Assembly (NCBI RefSeq): GCF_003722335.1
Contig: NZ_CP026100.1
Span: 3,136,001 to 3,200,000, forward strand
Source: Caulobacter flavus
Lineage (GTDB): Bacteria; Pseudomonadota; Alphaproteobacteria; Caulobacterales; Caulobacteraceae
Direction: 5' to 3'
DNA length: 64,000 bases
Both the position numbers and the translations under genes were made by a program. Under the pieces are notes generated by a model. It did no database searches and had not been told where the DNA came from. It saw only the letters and a list, made by a program, of their open reading frames with translations. Shown in pieces: positions 61,051 through 64,000 of this stretch (positions are counted from its first letter, which is position 1; every line of letters starts with the position of its first letter).

Positions 61051-62216
61051 CAGGCGTCTCCCTCGGACTCTTCGGAGCGCTTGGCCTTCAGCCGCTCCAG
61101 GGCGCGGTCGCGACGGGCGTCGTCGCGGGCCTCGTCGGCCTCCTTCAGCTCGCGCACGTCGCTGGCCATCTCGCGCAGGCGATCGGCCTTTTCGGCGAAA
61201 TCGGCGATCTCGCCGACATGGGACGACAGCTTGCGGGCTGTCTCGCGCACGTACGGATCGGCGCGCCCCAGGCCCGGGATGCGCTCGCGGGCCCGCTCGA
61301 CCCAGTCGGACGGAATGGCGTCGCGGGCGCTGTCCAGCGCGCGTTCCGCGGCGGCGTAGGCCTTGCGGCCCCGGCTGACCATGTCGCGGGCCTTGGCCAG
61401 GCGGCGGTCGAGGGGATCGGTGGCGGTCGCCGCGCGGGGGCGCTCGGCCGGATCGCGCAGGGCCCGGCCGGCGTCGCGCAGGCCGCGTCCGGCGTCGGCC
61501 AGGGACGACAGCCGGCGCGAGGGTTCGGCCAGCGGCTCGGCCTCGCGCCGGGCGGCCAGACGCTCCCACGGCGCTTCGCGCGGTGCGGCGGCCGGGCGCT
61601 CCCATGGCGTTTCCCGAGGCGAGGCGGCCGGACGTTCCCAGGGGGCGTCACGCGGCGAGACGGCGGGGCGGTCCCACGGCGCCTCGCGCGGGGAGGCGGG
61701 CGGCCGCTCCCAGGGCGCCTGGCGGGAGGAGGGCGCGGGGCGCTCGAACACCTCGGTCGGACTGAAGCGGCGCAGGTCGGGCGTCAGGCCGCCGGGCGTG
61801 GGGCGCACCTGCTCGCCCGGCGTGGCGCGCAGGCCTTCGCCCGGCGTCGTCCGCAGGGCGTCGGCGGCCGTGCCGCGCAGAGCCGGCGGCAGGGCGGGCG
61901 GATGCGGGTCCGGCCTCGGCCCGGCCGCGACCCGGGCGGCGTCGCGGGCCGCGCCCCAGCGGTCCAGCTCGGCGCGGCGCTGGTTCAGCGGCGTCACGGC
62001 GTAGCGCGGATCGCCCAGCGCGCCGTGACCGGTCAGCCGGGCCATCTGGCTTTCCAGCGCCTGTCGTTCGGCCATCAGCCGCGCCAGGTTCGGCGACAGG
62101 GCGGCCGGATCGGCGCCCGCCGGCGGGCCGACGGACGGGGCGGGGGCCGCGCGGGCCGGCGTCGGCGTCGGCGCCTTGGCGCGACGCAGCGCGTCCTTCC
62201 AGGGCGGATCGCTCAT
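61050..62216 (-). CDS. Proline/arginine-rich repeat protein (cluster gene 4)
   Basis: The 388-residue protein is rich in Pro, Arg and Ala. Residues 124-140 hold three TPGE-type repeats. Residues 167-225 hold five 12-residue repeats of the form APWERPAASPRE. The last 150 residues are charged and probably helical, with long Arg/Ala/Glu runs (ERALDSARDAIPSDWVERAR). It has no signal peptide or membrane segment. It overlaps gene 3 by four bases and touches gene 5. No family is recognised. Confidence 0.75.
   Translation of the reverse strand: MSDPPWKDALRRAKAPTPTPARAAPAPSVGPPAGADPAALSPNLARLMAERQALESQMARLTGHGALGDPRYAVTPLNQRRAELDRWGAARDAARVAAGPRPDPHPPALPPALRGTAADALRTTPGEGLRATPGEQVRPTPGGLTPDLRRFSPTEVFERPAPSSRQAPWERPPASPREAPWDRPAVSPRDAPWERPAASPRETPWERPAAAPREAPWERLAARREAEPLAEPSRRLSSLADAGRGLRDAGRALRDPAERPRAATATDPLDRRLAKARDMVSRGRKAYAAAERALDSARDAIPSDWVERARERIPGLGRADPYVRETARKLSSHVGEIADFAEKADRLREMASDVRELKEADEARDDARRDRALERLKAKRSEESEGDA
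61542..61718 (-). repeat. Five tandem 36-bp coding repeats (APWERPAASPRE)
   Basis: Residues 167-225 of the Pro-rich protein are five copies of a 12-residue unit with variations, the last one incomplete. The nucleotide sequence is regular enough that copy number may vary. Confidence 0.75.
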
Positions 62217-62773
62217 CCGTTGTCGGGTTCCTTGGGCGGCGCGCGTCGCTGCTCGATCAGGGCGCGGACACGCTCTTCGAACAGCGCCGGCGGCGGGATC
62301 GGCACCACCTTCGTGCGCATCAGGCTCGAGCCCTCGGCGCTGTACTGATACTTGGCCGCATAGCTGGCGCTGACGCTGCTGGCGCTGACCGCGCCGCCGC
62401 CGCCGAACGGCGTCCAGAAGCCGCCGGCCTTGACCGTCGTGGCGCTGCTGCTGCGCTTGATCTCGGTCTCCGACTTGAACGAGATCGACATCTTCAGCTC
62501 GATGACGGTGTCGACGAACTGGTAGAAGGTCGGCGTGAAGCCGAGCTCCAACAGGCTGTACTCCTGGCCGTCGCCGAACTTGACGAGATAGCTCTTCGAC
62601 TTGGCCCCTTCGCCCTCCTGCTCCTCGTCGGCGTCTTCGTCGTAGCCGGCCATCATCCGCGCGATGCGGAGCGAAACCAGGTCGAGTTGGAGCTGGGCGG
62701 TGGCGATGCCCACGCCCAGGCGCTGCACCATCTCCGGGAAGGGGACGGCGAGCAGTTCTGTGCCCACGCTCAT
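62213..62773 (-). CDS. PTFY-module protein (cluster gene 3)
   Basis: The 186-residue protein shows all parts of the module: N-terminal helix VQRLGVGIATAQLQLDLVSL (16-35), LLELGFTPTFYQFVDTVIELK (74-94), then KYQYSAEGSSLMRTKVVPIP and PPALFEERVR (141-170). A central Ser/Thr/Gly-rich segment (109-135) separates the blocks. The C-terminal half is the same in gene 2. It has no signal peptide. ATG 62773 lies 21 bases after gene 2; its stop overlaps the gene 4 start (ATGA). Confidence 0.8.
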   Translation of the reverse strand: MSVGTELLAVPFPEMVQRLGVGIATAQLQLDLVSLRIARMMAGYDEDADEEQEGEGAKSKSYLVKFGDGQEYSLLELGFTPTFYQFVDTVIELKMSISFKSETEIKRSSSATTVKAGGFWTPFGGGGAVSASSVSASYAAKYQYSAEGSSLMRTKVVPIPPPALFEERVRALIEQRRAPPKEPDNG

Positions 62774-62794
62774 GGCGCGTCCTCCGTCCGGGGG

Positions 62795-63556
62795 TTAGTC
62801 GTCTTTCTTCTCTTCCTTGCCCAGCTTGATATCGAGCAGGCGGCGACGGCGCTCGACCTCCTCGTCGAGCTGGCGACGGATGCGCTCTTCCAGGATCGCC
62901 GGCTGGGGGATCGGCACCAGCTTGGTGCGCAGCAGGCTCGAGCCCTCGGCCGAGTAGCTGTATTTCGACGAGTAGGTGGCGTCGACCTGGCTGGTCGAGA
63001 CCTGGTTGGAACTGCTGCTTCCGACGCGGCCGCGGAACAGGCTCCAGCCGAAGCTCGAGCCCTTGGTCGTCACCTGGTTGGTATTGCGCGAGGTGCGGGT
63101 CGACTCGCTGCTCCGGGTGATCTTGATGGCGATCTTCACCTCGATGATCGTGTCGACGAACTGGTAGAAGGTCGGCGAGAAGCCCAGTTCCAGCATCGAC
63201 AGCCGCGTCGGCACGCGGATGAGCGTCTTGGGGTCTTCCTTGTTCTTGGCGAGCTCGGCCTTCTGGGCCTCGACCACCTTGACCAGCGCGGCCGTGTCGC
63301 CGCCCGAGATCGCGTTGTCGGCCTCGATGTAGGCCAGGGCGTCCGAGGGGGTCATCAGGTCGTAGCCGAAGAAGATCCGGCTGTCGTCGAAGGTGGTGTT
63401 GCCCTCGTCGTCGGTGACGGCCTGCAGGCCGCCCATCATCTCGGCCACCTCGATGCTGTTGGCGTCGAGCTTGATCTGGCCCTCGGCGATGGCGAAGGCC
63501 ATCTGGCGGATCATGTCCCCCATGGGGACGTTCAGAAGTTCTCTCCCGATCGACAT
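62795..63556 (-). CDS. PTFY-module protein (cluster gene 2)
   Basis: The 253-residue protein begins MSIGRELLNVPMGDMIRQMA, has the module helix FAIAEGQIKLDANSIEVAEM (21-40), the LGFSPTFYQFVDTIIEVK block (124-141), a Ser/Thr/Asn-rich segment, and SAEGSSLLRTKLVPIPQPAI (202-221), then a strongly charged C-terminal helix. It is nearly colinear with gene 3 but carries about 35 extra residues between helix and PTFY block. It has no signal peptide. The start at 63556 has CTAGGAAGGACCAG before it. Confidence 0.8.
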   Translation of the reverse strand: MSIGRELLNVPMGDMIRQMAFAIAEGQIKLDANSIEVAEMMGGLQAVTDDEGNTTFDDSRIFFGYDLMTPSDALAYIEADNAISGGDTAALVKVVEAQKAELAKNKEDPKTLIRVPTRLSMLELGFSPTFYQFVDTIIEVKIAIKITRSSESTRTSRNTNQVTTKGSSFGWSLFRGRVGSSSSNQVSTSQVDATYSSKYSYSAEGSSLLRTKLVPIPQPAILEERIRRQLDEEVERRRRLLDIKLGKEEKKDD

Positions 63557-63568
63557 GTCTGGTCCTTC

Positions 63569-64000
63569 CTAGGGGGGCGGCGCGGGCGCCGGCGCGGGTG
63601 CGGGGTCGCTGATCTTGCGAAGCAGGGTTTCGAGATTTTCGGGCGGCGGCAGGCTGACCAGCCGGGCCGCGATCGAGCTCATGCCCTCGGCGCTGACCGA
63701 GAACTTGCGCGCGTAGCTGACGTTGACCGAGGCGGCGACCATGACGAAGCCGGCCTGGACGCCGACCGTCGCCCCGGCCGAGACGCCGAACTCGGTGCTC
63801 TCGGTCATGCTGAACGAGAGCTTGGCCTCCACCGTCGCCTCGGTGAAGCTGTAGAAGGTCGGCGTGAAGCCCAGCGAGATCAGGTTGTGCGTCTCGCCGC
63901 CCAGCTCGACCTCGGCCTCGGCCATGGCCTTGGCCGTCTCGATGCTGTTGCGGTCGAGCGCCGACTGCGCCTGGGCGATGGCGATGCCCAGCCGTTCGAT
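63569..64000 (-). CDS. PTFY-module protein, 5' end beyond the window (cluster gene 1)
   Basis: Partial gene whose start lies outside the right edge; the frame is open from base 64000. The visible part shows the module: IERLGIAIAQAQSALDRNSI, LISLGFTPTFYSFTEATVEAK, then YARKFSVSAEGMSSIAARLV and VSLPPPENLETLLRK, ending in Pro/Ala repeats (DPAPAPAPAPPP). A visible ATG at 63925 would cut the module helix, so it is not the start. The gap to gene 2 is 12 bases. Confidence 0.75.
   Translation of the reverse strand: MERLGIAIAQAQSALDRNSIETAKAMAEAEVELGGETHNLISLGFTPTFYSFTEATVEAKLSFSMTESTEFGVSAGATVGVQAGFVMVAASVNVSYARKFSVSAEGMSSIAARLVSLPPPENLETLLRKISDPAPAPAPAPPP

Noticed and set aside
1..64000. CRISPR arrays, rRNA genes, integrases, transposases and prophage structural genes
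   Set aside because: No regularly spaced direct repeats of CRISPR type, no rRNA sequence and no transposase or integrase motif was recognised in this window.

Overview
The window looks like a chromosomal segment of a Caulobacter-type alphaproteobacterium. It is uniformly GC-rich and densely coded. It carries two large TonB-dependent receptors, a LexA site of the alphaproteobacterial GTTC-N7-GTTC form, and the order folK-rpoZ-spoT-pyrE-pdxJ-acpS-lepB-rnc-era-recO-parC. Species assignment is inference; no rRNA is present.

Layout. 1-12.7 kb is a mostly housekeeping block on the plus strand: folate (folK), transcription (rpoZ), stringent response (spoT), pyrimidine (pyrE), vitamin B6 (pdxJ), acyl carrier protein activation (acpS), signal peptidase (lepB), RNase III (rnc), ribosome GTPase (era) and recombination (recO). 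12.7-17.7 kb is a TonB receptor divergent from a PhoP/PhoQ-like two-component system, with a tandem 11-bp repeat between them. 18-27.8 kb holds parC, a serine hydrolase, several small or unknown proteins, a MarR regulator, a P1-family peptidase and a sensor kinase. 27.9-34.1 kb is an ECF sigma / FecR / TonB receptor signalling set, unusually split by a 1.3-kb repeat-rich gap. 34.3-37 kb is a DNA-repair pair (radical SAM protein plus UdgX) behind a LexA box. 37-41.5 kb is a DeoR-MFS-HAD sugar-type operon with a repeated operator, a frameshifted glyoxalase-like gene and a cation efflux protein. 41.6-57.9 kb is mixed: a GGDEF-EAL protein, tRNA-Leu(CAA), LysR/pirin/WrbA, upp, a receiver protein, a phosphohexomutase, gpmA and two tandem pentapeptide-repeat proteins.

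58.2-64 kb is the least ordinary region: a tightly packed minus-strand operon of at least seven genes running off the right edge. At least four members share one module (amphipathic N-helix, a G-x-x-PTFY signature, then a YSAEG/VPIPPP tail), a fifth carries the N-helix with a divergent centre, and the others add PASTA, coiled-coil and proline-rich repeat proteins. None has a signal peptide or an enzyme motif I recognise. I consider it the best candidate for an undescribed system.

Intergenic spaces are rich in palindromic interspersed repeats of several families. One 311-bp element closed by an 11-bp perfect inverted repeat (31837-32147), and a multi-hairpin 3' UTR with C-rich loops behind wrbA (49799-49971), are candidate non-coding or mobile elements.
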